Below, piece after piece: positions 7,839-17,978 of a stretch of 64,000 nucleotides of DNA. Where the stretch lies: NCBI GenBank assembly GCA_900323505.1, contig OOIN01000025.1, positions 1 through 64,000 of the forward strand, given 5' to 3'. The notes beneath the pieces are model-generated. The model was not told the DNA's origin, ran no database searches, and worked only from the letters and a program-made list of their open reading frames with translations. This DNA comes from Ustilago trichophora. Lineage: Eukaryota; Basidiomycota; Ustilaginomycetes; Ustilaginales; Ustilaginaceae. The position numbers were made by a program, and so were the translations under genes. Within the stretch, counting starts at the first letter, position 1; every line of letters begins with the position of its first letter.

Positions 7839-9547
7839 CTAGTTCTTGGTCGGATGACCCTTTCTCGCGACCCGCAGACAGTCCCTTTCCAGCTGTCCGC
7901 CGTCGTCGTCGTCATGATCGCTGCTTCTAACGGTGAAGACGTGGATCTCGCTATCGCGAAGGATGTTCTGACTCTGACAGTCGACAAAGTCATCGGGTTC
8001 AGCTACGCCCTGAAATACTCGTCGGATGCGAAGCCTGAACTGGACGGTATCATCTGATCCGAGATCGCCGTACCTGATGGCTTGCTGAACGCGACTGCGA
8101 GGAATAGTGAAGATGTCGGCTTGCTGGTTGAACTCGAGGATGCGTTGCACGCACGGGAGGTTGCCCGAGAGTCGCTCCGAGCAAGGTTCCATCGTCGTGT
8201 ACAAGTCGAGGTCGAGTGTCTGCACTGAAGCATCGTTCTCTGATTTGTTGCTGGGTTTGAATTCGGAAGCGAGCTTGTCAAGGGCACACTGTTCGGCGTG
8301 TGTGTTGCCGGGGAGCTCGCGCGAGAAGCCAGTAGCGAGGATCTCAGACGCGGACGAAATGTCCGCATTGCTTGAGGGGCAGATGACGCAGCCAACGCAG
8401 AAGGCAGTATCGGTGGGTGGAGATTTGTCCGCCTCGCTTAAGGCGATCTCCATCATAGCGTAGTGGCGTGGTAGACGGCCAACGTCGTGGCCTCGGGCGA
8501 GTTTAGCGGCTTCCTGGGCACTGTTGACGGGTGTGGCAGCGGCTCTGCGGGCTTCCCACTCGCGCCTCCATGCGCCGTATTCTCCTTCGATGCCTCCATC
8601 CCTCCACACCGCCCAGCTGTCCCTGATGCGGAAGGCGATAGCGATAGGATGGTCGAGCAAGATCTGTCGGATGGGAGGAGAGGGGTGAAGTTCCGGCATG
8701 ATCATATCGCTCAAGGTAGAGGATCGTCTGCGAGGCTTGTTACGATGTCGTACGACATTTTTCTTGTCCTTGTCCTGGCCGGGCTTGGCAGCAGTAGTGG
8801 TGGCCGTGTTGATCGGCTGAAGAAGGCGGTTGGCACGAATGGCCAAGGGAGAGGAGGTCTCTGACACTGCGAGCGGGGCAGGTAACCGAAGCGGCTTCCT
8901 AGAGAGGTATTCGGTAAAGTAATAGTAAGTTGCTCCGAACGCGAGACCGATGGAAAGGCCAATGACAATTTGCAGAGGGGTATGGTAGTGCAGATGATGC
9001 CTCGAGTAGCAGGTGAGGATCGAGATGGATGCAATCAGAACCATGGCAAGGGCATGCTCGAAGCGCCTCATGGAGTTGATCAAGGTGCGAGGCTTGAGGA
9101 GTGGCGGACGGTTGAGGTAGAAGTGCAGGAGAAAGAATGCGGCGAAGAATCCGAGGAATTGCGAGTGGGACGAAGGCATCCCGTATCCAGCTCCGAGATT
9201 CCCTGTAGGGCGAGGCTGCTTGATGAGACGCTTGAGTGCCCAGTTGAGCCCCTCACATGCGAGCTGGCCGATGAGCGCATTGATGAATGTCAACTCTCGG
9301 CGGAGTAGGATGATTGTCACGTAGGAGCATAATAGAAAGATGGGTGACAGAGTGACCAGAGCGAGTAGCTTTGCCAGCGAGTCCTCCGGGTCGTCTGTTG
9401 TAGCAAGGCATGAAAGGTCCGATTAGCTCATGGTGTGCGTATGTTCTATTCAACGACAAGATGGACGTAGCGCAACTTACACTGGACGTGGGTGAGGCCG
9501 AGGGAAGCATAGTTGCTTGGATCTATGGCGCTCGTGCCCTTTGCCAT
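7839..9547 (-). CDS. Dolichyl-diphosphatase fused to DRAP (riboflavin) deaminase
   Basis: Two exons: 9481-9547 and 7839-9394, with an 86-nt intron (donor GTAAGT). Splicing gives THVQYDPEDSLAKLL, the conserved DOLPP1/CAX4 N-terminus; total 540 aa. Residues about 1-310 are a PAP2-type ER membrane phosphatase that recycles dolichyl pyrophosphate for N-glycosylation, with motifs KRLIKQPRP (77-85), PSSH (96-99) and SRHHLHYH (153-160). Residues about 335-540 match the C-terminal deaminase domain of fungal Rib2: ELPGNTHAEQCAL (HAE at 388-390, zinc ligand and catalytic Glu) and MEPCSERLSGNLPC (Cys 427 and 437). That domain deaminates the pyrimidine intermediate of riboflavin synthesis. There is no stop between the two halves. 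The alternative is two genes with a second start near 8456 (MMEIALSEADK); a bifunctional polypeptide is the direct reading. Confidence 0.87.
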
Positions 9548-9923
9548 GATCGCCGGATGCATAGGCTGGCTCGCAAGCACAGCAAAGGCGGTTGTCTCTG
9601 GACGTGATGATGATGGTGGTGGTGGTGATGATGATGATGATGATGCCGATGACGATGATGAAGAGGTTCGCGAAATGAACGCAATCGGATGGTCCGAGCT
9701 CAGCCTCCGCGAAATGAATCACTTTTTCACCGGATAATCCGACACCAAAAAGTGTGACTTTTTATCGGCCAATTTTTCTTTTTGGAACCATCACATCGGT
9801 CGGCACGATCCGAAACTGGACAAGTCATCTCGAATCGGATCGCCCGACACCCTTGATCAACCGCATTGTCGCTATCGTCATCGCCTACATCATCTCAAAT
9901 TCAGCCACTCCAAGGACAAGAAC
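9548..9923. other. Divergent promoter region with GAT/GGT microsatellite
   Basis: The 376 bp between the divergent fusion gene and the OTU gene contains an imperfect (GAT)n/(GGT)n tract at about 9606-9662. No other element is recognised. Confidence 0.6.
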
Positions 9924-11545
9924 ATGCCCAAGAAAGGAAAGAAAGCATCGCGTCCCACCGCACAGCACACCGACTCGTTGCGTAAAGACATAGAGGTGAG
10001 ATTCTACCATCACCCTTGACAATCACGCGGACATCCACACTGACTGCATTGTTTGCACCTATACTCGTCAACCATCCTCGTGCCCGTAGGCAAACCGCGA
10101 TTCAGCCAGCATTGGCGTCATCGACCCCTTTGTAGACGATGATGGATTCGATATCGCCGATGAGCTGCTTGCTGCACTAGACGCACGCGATGCTGCCACC
10201 GCATCCAAGCCTATTCCTAACTCTCCTAACAACAAGAACAGCAAAGAAGCAGCCTCCATAACCTCCGGATACAGCACAAAGACAGACACCAACCACACCG
10301 GCTTGAGAGGAGCCGGCGAGCGTCTTATCAACGGTCTACGGCACCACCATCACGACAACGATGCTGCTGTCACACAAGACTCTGCCGCTCTCGCCGGCCC
10401 AAGTCCTAACACTGGACGCAGGGCAAGTATTCGTAAACTGTTTGGTAGCAGCCCAAAGAGTCCAGAACAGTCTCCGTTCGATGCCGCACCCAAGAAAAAG
10501 GTCAGCCGTCAGCAGCAGCGAAAGGTAAGTTTAACGCACATCCCCTCAGCCCGCTCACGGCATCTGCTTTGGTCAGAATGCTGATGTCTCATCCCTGTTT
10601 CTCACTCACGGTGTGCCTACAACAGGACCGAAAAGCAGCCGAAGTAGCAGAAATCCGCAGACAAGCAGAGGAAGAAGTCAAGCTCGGTGCTGCGAAACCC
10701 GACGAGGCCGAGGTCGAACGTCAAGGTATCTCGGCCATGTGTGCTGCTCTCGGCGTCAACATGCACGAGATCAATCCCGACGGTCACTGGTGCGTACGCA
10801 TTTGATTCCAAGATTCTCTCTGTAGAAGAAGACTGACTCTTTCCCAAAATGTTGTGATTTTGGCGGAGGGTAACAGCTTGTACGCCGCGGTAGCAGACCA
10901 ACTCAACCTGCGCAAAAAGGTCTCAAATCCGACCGACTACAGAGCCGCCCGTGCAGCTACCGCACAAGAGATGCGCACTCATCCCGACGAATACAAGCCT
11001 TTCATCTCCGATTCCGACGAGCACATGGCGGGCATCGTCAACAAGGAAGCGGGCACGTTGAATAGCGAGCAGGCGCAAGAGAGTGAGTCTGACCTCCATT
11101 ACACAGCTAACTACGACCAAGTGTCGACTGACCCCTTGTACTTCGATTTCGATTCTGATACCGGCAATGGATTTGGGAGTAGAGTACTTCCTCGACTACT
11201 GCGCAGCGGTAGAAAACACGGGTGTCTGGGGTGGCCAACCTGAAATTCTGGCCCTTTCGAGAGCATTTAGGACCCAAATCAACGTGGTCCAGGCTGGCGT
11301 ACCGGTGCTCAAAGTGGGAGAGGGAGAGTATGACGGTGAGCCGTTGTTCATCTCGTATCACCGCAAGATGTATGGTCTTGGTGAGGTGAGTTTGCAGCTC
11401 TTCCATTTCACAAAGTTGAATTGTGCGGATCTTTTACTGACGCTTACCCTTATGCCACCTCTGATCGACCCTTCTGCTTCATTCTCATGTTATCGGGGAC
11501 GGTGTACAGCACTATAATTCGCTGCGTCCAGCGCCACCAGCTTAA
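9924..11545 (+). CDS. OTU-domain deubiquitinating cysteine protease (OTUD6/Otu2-like)
   Basis: Six exons: 9924-9995, 10090-10524, 10626-10789, 10877-11082, 11180-11385 and 11510-11545; predicted 372 aa. The N-terminal half is basic and coiled-coil rich (KKKVSRQQQRK...DRKAAEVAEIRRQAEEE), as in OTUD6B and yeast Otu2. The C-terminal OTU domain has the catalytic-Cys block NPDGHCLYAAVADQL, the VENTGVWGGQPEILALS block and the terminal HYNSLRP carrying the catalytic His. All three are intact once introns are removed, so a working ubiquitin-chain protease is expected. The Cys codon is split between exons 3 and 4, and the catalytic His lies in the 36-nt last exon. The start of exon 5 could be 11180 or 11183 (one codon difference). 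Otu2-type enzymes act on ribosome-associated ubiquitin; that role here is inferred from family. Confidence 0.9.
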
Positions 11546-12630
11546 AAGAAGTTGCTCGACACCAAGACTGAGGATCGCGACCTAGACTCACAACCCTACC
11601 TCCACATTCGTCTTAGAACGATAAATCTTTTACAAGGCTCACTTCAACACCAGAAAGGAACGAGGGAATCTGCGTTTGTGCAAACTGGGATCGCTTGAAT
11701 GATCCGATTTCCAAAGTCTCGGTGGAGATCCAGAGTGGCGACCTGCGAGAGTGCGATTGTCAAGCTACCAAGTGCGAAAGCGTAGGAAGGGTTTACCTGG
11801 CAAAACGAGACCAGTGCACATACTGTATTGAGAAAGCTTGATCCGAACGTGGGAGTGTGCTTTGCTATAGATCCTCCCGATTTCATGGCGCTATTGTCGG
11901 CCTTTTCTGGTTTCCGTACGATCGCTTTTCATCCGGCTGCTTTCGCCGGTCGGTCGAGATCATCTGCCAGCAAAAAAGTAACACAGAACTCTGACAAACC
12001 CCATTCAAGAATTCAAGACGCTCCCTCTCTAACTGAGATGTTAATTTAAGACTCGCACGCTCAACATTTGTCGCCCCAACTTCCACTTTGTTTTCAGGAT
12101 ACATCCAAACGGATTTCGCTGCTGTTACCCAACCAAGTTAACCCTGAAGTTAGATCAAACCGCCAGACCTTTTGCAAGGATTCAAGATTCACATCGACAC
12201 AGAACAGACACGAACCAAAAACCAGCAACAAAAGCCAACAATAGAAGACAAGGCAATGCGGCGGCGATGACGACATCTAAGAAAGTTCAAGTTCAGATTC
12301 AGATTGGACAAAGGAAGAAGAGCGATTGATGTATACACGACTGGAGAAAGAAAAAGACAAGGAAGAGAAGACTTGCTAGGCGATGACAGACCTCATACCG
12401 CCCACAATTTCGTCTCTACATGATTCGAGAGCAGAGAAGAAGTAGGGATGCATGTGTGAGTGTCTCGCGGGAGAGAGAGAGGAATGCTGTGAATGAGTTT
12501 GACAACTCGACAAGAGATTCGTTCTGAGAGCTGCTGATCAATGGATTTTGAATCTGTCAGAGCAGATATGAAGTTGTCGACTTTTGATTTTTGATTGATT
12601 TTTTTTTTTTTGTTATCGCGAATGGGCTGA
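11546..12630. other. Intergenic region between convergent genes
   Basis: About 1.1 kb holding the 3' ends of the OTU and homocitrate synthase genes. A T-rich run lies at about 12600-12611, just downstream of the homocitrate synthase stop. No gene, RNA or repeat is recognised. Confidence 0.5.
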
Positions 12631-13956
12631 TTAAGCAGTGGCAACAGTGCCGTTCTCGATGGAACGGGCGTAGTTCCTGAGAATCGAGTCAACGTCCTCC
12701 ATGGTCTGTTCACGGACGTCAGCGAGCTGCTTGATCTTGGCAGTAACCTCCTTAACTTGTTCCTCGGTGAGGCTGAGTTCGAGCTGTTCACATCTCGACT
12801 TGACGGCGTTCCAGCCGGTCAAGCGATGGCCGATCGAAACGTATCGGCTCATGCCAAAGTCTTCGGGACGGATGATCTCGTATGTGGAAGGGTTGGCGAG
12901 GATGGCCTTGGCGTGAATGCCGGCCTTGTGGGTGAAGGCGCAGTAGCCGGTGACGTAGTTGTTGAAGGGGACCTGGATCTGGACGGCTTCGGCGACGAGG
13001 TTCTCGACTTCGCGGAGAGCCTTGAGGTTGTACTTGCTCATGACGTATTCGCGGTCGGCGGTGTACATGCGGGCGATGAATCCACCGAGAGAAGGGATAC
13101 CGTTGCGCTCGCCGATACCGAGGACCGAGGTGTCGACGTGGGTGGCACCGGCCTCGAGGGCGGTGTATGCGTTGGCAATGGCACAGCCAGTGTCGTTGTG
13201 GAAGTGGCACTCGATGTCGCATCCAACGACGCCACGGAGAGTGCGGACGAGGTCGTAGACCTGTCTGGGGTTGGCAACACCGACGGTATCGGCGATACCG
13301 ACACGGTTGACACCGACCTTGTCGACGGCCTGGTAGATGCTGAGCAAGTCGACCAAGTCGGAACGGAACGAGTCCTCGGTGGAGAATCGAATCTCGATGC
13401 CCTTGGACTTGACAAACTGAATAACCTCGATGGCGGTCTTGGTGATGTAGGTCATGTCCTTGCCGTGCGAGTATTCGCGTAGGAACTTGGAAGTGCCCAT
13501 GACGACATCGACACCATCGACACCGGTCTCGACGGCGATCCTTGCATCGTCCATGTGGCATCGAATGTGGGTGATGACCTTGGCCTTGAGACCGAGCTTG
13601 CAAATGGCCTCGCAGTCCTTGCGCGACTGCTCGGAAGCGGCGGGGGAAGTAAGTTCGATGCAGTCGACACCAAACTTGTCGAGAGCCTTGGCGATCTTGA
13701 TCTTGGTCTCAGTGTCGAAGAAGGCGTTGGCAAACTGCTCACCTTCACGCAGGGTAGACTCGATGATCTTGAAGTTGGAGGTGTTGCTCAGGAAATCCGA
13801 GTAGCGAGTGTTGAAAGGCTGAACATTGCCGACGTTGCCGTTGTCCTTGGCGACGGCACCGTTGGTGTTGGGAGCCGAAGTGTCGATGGCGACATGGGTG
13901 TCGGGGGCAGTGCCGTTGACCTGCTGAATGGAAGAGGGTTCGGAGTGATCGCACAT
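12631..13956 (-). CDS. LYS20: Homocitrate synthase
   Basis: This 441-aa enzyme condenses acetyl-CoA with 2-oxoglutarate, the first committed step of the fungal alpha-aminoadipate lysine pathway. Family signatures are all present: [13 protein letters not shown] (metal/substrate site at the first beta strand), [31 protein letters not shown], the metal-binding [13 protein letters not shown], and the C-terminal [20 protein letters not shown]. The start at 13956 (MCDHSEPSS) gives the usual length. The frame stays open 54 codons upstream with a basic stretch ([16 protein letters not shown]) that could be a mitochondrial presequence if an upstream start were used, but the sequence there reads like a T-rich leader. 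The single-exon structure is intact. Fungal Lys20/21 are usually feedback-inhibited by lysine; no regulatory site can be assigned here. Confidence 0.96.
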   Translation of the reverse strand: MCDHSEPSSIQQVNGTAPDTHVAIDTSAPNTNGAVAKDNGNVGNVQPFNTRYSDFLSNTSNFKIIESTLREGEQFANAFFDTETKIKIAKALDKFGVDCIELTSPAASEQSRKDCEAICKLGLKAKVITHIRCHMDDARIAVETGVDGVDVVMGTSKFLREYSHGKDMTYITKTAIEVIQFVKSKGIEIRFSTEDSFRSDLVDLLSIYQAVDKVGVNRVGIADTVGVANPRQVYDLVRTLRGVVGCDIECHFHNDTGCAIANAYTALEAGATHVDTSVLGIGERNGIPSLGGFIARMYTADREYVMSKYNLKALREVENLVAEAVQIQVPFNNYVTGYCAFTHKAGIHAKAILANPSTYEIIRPEDFGMSRYVSIGHRLTGWNAVKSRCEQLELSLTEEQVKEVTAKIKQLADVREQTMEDVDSILRNYARSIENGTVATA

Positions 13957-14870
13957 GATGAGTAACGGGGTTGGTATACGAGGATAGATGATGGTGTAAA
14001 GACAGAAGAAATGGGGAAGCGAGATGAAGTCTTGACAGGATTTTTGACTGCTCTGCTGCTTTGTTCCTCTTTGAAAAAAGATTTCGGGGATTCGCCGAGA
14101 AAGGTGTGTGGAAGCCAAGTGGGACCAAGAGTGCGCGGTGGGAGAGCGTGTGATAAGAGGCAGACGAGAAGAGAAAAGGTGATTTTTAAGAAGAAATTAC
14201 AATTTCAGTCTCCTTTGAATCAACGACGAGTCAGACACGGCAGAAAAAAAAAAGATGCGGGATAAGGCGGGGGAATCGTCATCTCCCCTCCTTCTGAATT
14301 CATATCCACATCTTGAGAGTGTGGGAATGATTCGACACAGCCTCTTGGCTTTCACATTTAGGACAACAGAACAAGTAGTCACACAGAGTCAGCGGTCATC
14401 GGCATCGGATCACATCCGAGAATTGGAGAGGCAAAGGAGAGGGAGCAGTCGATAGAGCGCAGCTGAAATGGCAGCCGATGTCGTTTGTGTACTGTATGGT
14501 GTGCCAAATTGATTGAATCTGAATGGTTCGGTCTGTGTGTCTGGTTTTGTGACTGTTTCTGTTGCCGGTGCTAGCTTGACGCGTTACCCGCTCTCTCCCC
14601 CTCTCTCTCTTTCTCGGGGCTTTCAACTCTCTCGACGGGGCGAGTCACCTGTCTATCCGGTTCAGCAGCCAAGTTTTGCCACCGCGCCACACAGAAGAGG
14701 AAAACAATTTTTGCGGTCTTGGTGGGCGCTGTCTCGTACGAGTGAAACAAGAGGGTCAAATGCACGCGGCGGTAATGGCTCTGCTCGTCTGCATCATTCG
14801 GCGCGAGTCTAACTGACTCGACTACTTTGCCTTCCTTCCTTCCAAAGAGCACTACTGTAGGTACAGTACA
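13957..14870. other. Homocitrate synthase upstream region
   Basis: About 900 bp of presumed promoter and leader with CT/GA-rich stretches (for example 14590-14620). No gene seen. Confidence 0.5.
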
Positions 14871-14873
14871 GTA

Positions 14874-14907
14874 CAGTACGTGTCCAAAAGTGTGTGAACG
14901 GGTCTAA
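14874..14907. repeat. Left terminal inverted repeat
   Basis: 34 bp, identical to the reverse complement of 15911-15944. Three further matching bases lie outside (GTA). The immediate outside is a short array of CAGTA units (about 14861-14880). Confidence 0.92.
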
Positions 14908-15910
14908 TTAAATTCTATTTTTCACCATACCTCAAAATTGTGGGGAACAGCTTGAGTGGACTCAACACCCATCATATCACTACTAAACCCGCTGTCAGAC
15001 TCAAGGATGTTGTGGACAGGCATCCAATGAAACATTCCATGTACTTGCTTGCTGTACAGGGGTATTCTGACAGCACAGAATGGGGTGTGAAGCTGAATCT
15101 TCTTGTCCAGCCACCGTGCCTTCCTCAAACACTACCCATGAGCTTGGACATGGCCTCAGGCTTGTTGTGAAGCATGCTTTGGGCTTCTCTGCAGCTTTTT
15201 AAGGATGTTGGAACCACAGTCTTATCCTGGCATGCTTCACAAGTTGATTCATAAGCTCAACCTAAGTACAGAGACATCGGAAGCAAGGTGAAGGTTCAAA
15301 CAACCAAACCATCTTTGAAGCTGTTTTTGTGTCACCAGCTTCCAGGAATCCCTGTCCAGCCATATGGTCTCTGTGAATGGATATAAGCTCATGGTAGCTA
15401 CCTTGGAAGGTGGTTGTTTGCACAATGCAATTGCTTCATCGAGATGACCACTTGCAAAGCCAGAATTGAAGCCAAAGCACAGGAGGCCTGATCAGGATCA
15501 ACAATCTTTCTCAGTATCCATATGCTGCCGTTGGTTTGAAAGACCCTAGCACCGGGCAATGCTGCACAGGTCCTGAATGACTTATCTGCACACCAACTGG
15601 ATCACATTGGCAAGCTGTCTGTGGGCTTAGCTGACCAGATCAACTCATATATTACTGCCTGGGCAGCCATGGAGCTGTGGGGGGTGAATTCAGCCTGCCT
15701 CAAACACGGTTGATGAAGTGATGTCAGACAACTGGCCCAAATCACCTCTTTACTCTTGCAATCTGCCATTATGACTCCATGGTAGGCTGAACAGCCTGTC
15801 TGACATTGCCTGTACCAAGTTATAGATGTGTTGAGTAACACCTTTGCGGTCAGAATGGACCAAAATTGATGGTGTACAAGCTTGAAAAAATTAGAAAATA
15901 ATTCAACAAT

Positions 15911-15944
15911 TTAGACCCGTTCACACACTTTTGGACACGTACTG
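15911..15944. repeat. Right terminal inverted repeat
   Basis: 34 bp, the exact reverse complement of the left repeat; followed by TA and then CAGTAGG. Confidence 0.92.
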
Positions 15945-16105
15945 TACAGTAGGCAGCGGAATCGGGATTTGGACGTGGTCAAATCGCAGATGTTGGCACA
16001 CGCCGAAATCCAAGGCCAATGGACATCAAATCCGAACAAAAGAAAAACAGCAGCTTCTATTTCCAAGATGACAACGGAAAATCACAGGCAAAGCGTTCTA
16101 GCGCC

Positions 16106-17878
16106 TTAAAGCTCCTCACGGTGTGCGTTCGAGTGCGACCTCTCCTCCAGCGTGGCACCGCCGACACGAGGCCCGTGAATCCTCCTCATCAGCGGTTCGT
16201 TCTCAGCATGCGAGTCAATGTGCAGATCTCTCTTTTCGCTAGCTGACCTGTTAGGGATGACACGAGCCAGACCTCCGTGGTAGTGCTCCAGGTTATCGGT
16301 GAAGGCGTTCAACTTGCTACCCCAGTTGTTGTACCAGCTGTAATCCGATCCGTTGTTCAGCTTCTTCGTGATGGTGCCGAGGTCCAAGTTGAGGTACGAA
16401 GCAATCCATTCACCGATCCAAGTGTTTTCGTGCGAACCGATCACCGACGCACGACGCTGCTGGTAGCGCTTGTACTTTTCCGACCACACATCCTTGGGTT
16501 TCGCCTCGTGGTAGTACAGCCCGACCGAAACACCAGAGTGTCCCGTCGTCGACCAGCCAAGATGCGCACGCCAGTTGACAATAGACGAAAGCCAGACGGT
16601 GTAAGGAATCTGGTTCTTGAGCTTGGCCAGATCCACGGCACGCTTGATCTCGCCTTCTTGCACATCCTGAATGCCCAGACCCTTGGCAACAACTTCGTTC
16701 TTGATGTAGTTGCTAAGATCGGTGTCGGTTCGGTTGGCAGCGGCGATCCATTTGGCTGTTTGACCCGCGAGAAACTCGGTCGAGTGGGTGGCGTTGAGCA
16801 AGACATCCGGATACCATCCATAGTATGCTTCCTCGTCCTCGCTTCTCTGCAGACCCAGGGTGAGTCCACCACACTCGTGATCGGCAACCGAGAATACAAC
16901 AGTTTCCGGCTCGTGAGGATTGCTGGCAGCGTTGGCATCCACCCAATCCACAACTGCCTGAACCATCTCGTTGTAAGCCAAAATGTCATGAATATGACCA
17001 ATAGGATCATTGTTGTGAGCAGCATGATCGATACGTGCTCCTTCGATCATGATAAAGTAAGGCTCGTTGGCGTTACGCAGACCGTTGAGCGCCGTCAGAG
17101 CCATCTCCTTGAGGCTTGGCTCCACCGTGGCGTTTCGGTCAATCTCGTAGGCCATGTGCGAACTCGAGAAGAGAGCCATGGAAGGAAGTTTGAGTGCTTG
17201 TCCACCTTGGAGGTTGTCAAAGGCCGTTCTGTTGTTGACCACGTTGAAACCGCGCTTTTTAGCCTCTTCGACCAGGTTGCGTCCATCCTTACGGATACCG
17301 GGAGAGGTGGTGTTGGGGAGGAAGTGACGCAATCCACCACCCCACAGCAGATCGACCTGGCGACCAAGCACATAGTTTCCGATCTGCTGGCTTGCAATCT
17401 CGTCTTCGGCGTCACGGTCGTCGACGTGGGCAGAGTACGACGCCGGGGTGGCGTGGGTGATACGCGAAGTGGTGACAAGAGCTGTGTTGTATCCTTTCGC
17501 CTTGGCACCTTCGAGCACGGTACCGCAAGGCTTCTTGTCCGAGTCGACACCAATGTAGGCATTAACACTCTTGAGACCACACGAGTAGGCGGTTGCCGAA
17601 GCGGCCGAGTCGGTCACCAACGAGTTGGTGGCGCGAGTGCGAACCTCCCCCACCAGCAATTTGTCGAGAGGCATGGTGACGTTCCAAGCAAGATGCTTTT
17701 TGGTCTGCAGGTAGGAGCGGGCAAATGTCTCGGAAGCAGGGCCAAAGCCATCCGAGATGAGCTGGATTACGTTGGGCTGCTTGTGCTTGTTCCAGTTGCC
17801 ATTGTTAGGTGCGGCGGTAGCGGTGAGCGCCAAGAGCATGATGGCTCCCAGCTGGGCAAAGATTCCCTCGAGCTGCAT
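16106..17878 (-). CDS. Alkaline phosphatase, secreted or vacuolar
   Basis: A 590-aa alkaline phosphatase (PhoA/Pho8 superfamily), hydrolysing phosphate monoesters. It starts at 17878 (MQLEGIFAQLG) with a hydrophobic segment GAIMLLALTATAAP that can serve as signal peptide or anchor. Catalytic features: ISDGFGP (metal ligand Asp43), the nucleophile block VTDSAASATAYSCG (Ser91), MIEGARIDHAAHNND and VADHECGGLTLG (metal ligands), and a late WSTTGHSGVSV. Several NxT/NxS sites suggest entry into the secretory pathway. The C-terminus is hydrophilic with no membrane span or anchor signal, so secretion or the vacuole are both possible. A TATA-like box lies about 95 bp upstream (17972-17977). All key residues are present; activity is expected. 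Confidence 0.94.
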   Translation of the reverse strand: MQLEGIFAQLGAIMLLALTATAAPNNGNWNKHKQPNVIQLISDGFGPASETFARSYLQTKKHLAWNVTMPLDKLLVGEVRTRATNSLVTDSAASATAYSCGLKSVNAYIGVDSDKKPCGTVLEGAKAKGYNTALVTTSRITHATPASYSAHVDDRDAEDEIASQQIGNYVLGRQVDLLWGGGLRHFLPNTTSPGIRKDGRNLVEEAKKRGFNVVNNRTAFDNLQGGQALKLPSMALFSSSHMAYEIDRNATVEPSLKEMALTALNGLRNANEPYFIMIEGARIDHAAHNNDPIGHIHDILAYNEMVQAVVDWVDANAASNPHEPETVVFSVADHECGGLTLGLQRSEDEEAYYGWYPDVLLNATHSTEFLAGQTAKWIAAANRTDTDLSNYIKNEVVAKGLGIQDVQEGEIKRAVDLAKLKNQIPYTVWLSSIVNWRAHLGWSTTGHSGVSVGLYYHEAKPKDVWSEKYKRYQQRRASVIGSHENTWIGEWIASYLNLDLGTITKKLNNGSDYSWYNNWGSKLNAFTDNLEHYHGGLARVIPNRSASEKRDLHIDSHAENEPLMRRIHGPRVGGATLEERSHSNAHREEL

Positions 17879-17971
17879 GGTGAGCACTTAGGTATAGGGA
17901 GGAGAATGAGAAGAGGAGATGTTGGCTGGGGAGTCAAAGGGAGTGGAAATCTATTCGAACGATGCTCGCTC

Positions 17972-17977
17972 TATATA
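17972..17977 (-). promoter_or_regulatory. TATA-like box of the alkaline phosphatase gene
   Basis: TATATA in the context GTATATAGAG on the minus strand, about 95 bp upstream of the chosen ATG. Confidence 0.45.
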
Positions 17978-17978
17978 C

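Larger units (their letters stand above)
14874..15944. mobile_element. TA-flanked inverted-repeat DNA transposon (Tc1/mariner-like, non-autonomous)
   Basis: A 1,071-bp element bounded by perfect 34-bp terminal inverted repeats at 14874-14907 and 15911-15944, starting CAGTACGTGTCCAAAAGTGT on the outside. It is flanked on both sides by TA (14872-14873 and 15945-15946), the target duplication of the Tc1/mariner superfamily. The interior has no long open frame; the longest are about 70-80 codons and show no DDE motif I can recognise. The element is therefore probably a deletion derivative or a decayed autonomous copy. The TIRs are identical over their full length, which suggests fairly recent activity. 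It lies between the homocitrate synthase promoter and the 3' end of the alkaline phosphatase gene. Confidence 0.88.

Noticed and set aside
12757..13482. 241-aa plus-strand ORF antisense to homocitrate synthase
   Set aside because: Shadow of the real gene; composition reflects the codon bias of the opposite strand.
14940..15841. Short ORFs inside the TIR element as a transposase
   Set aside because: Frames are about 70-80 codons, in different orientations, without DDE or HTH motifs I can defend.
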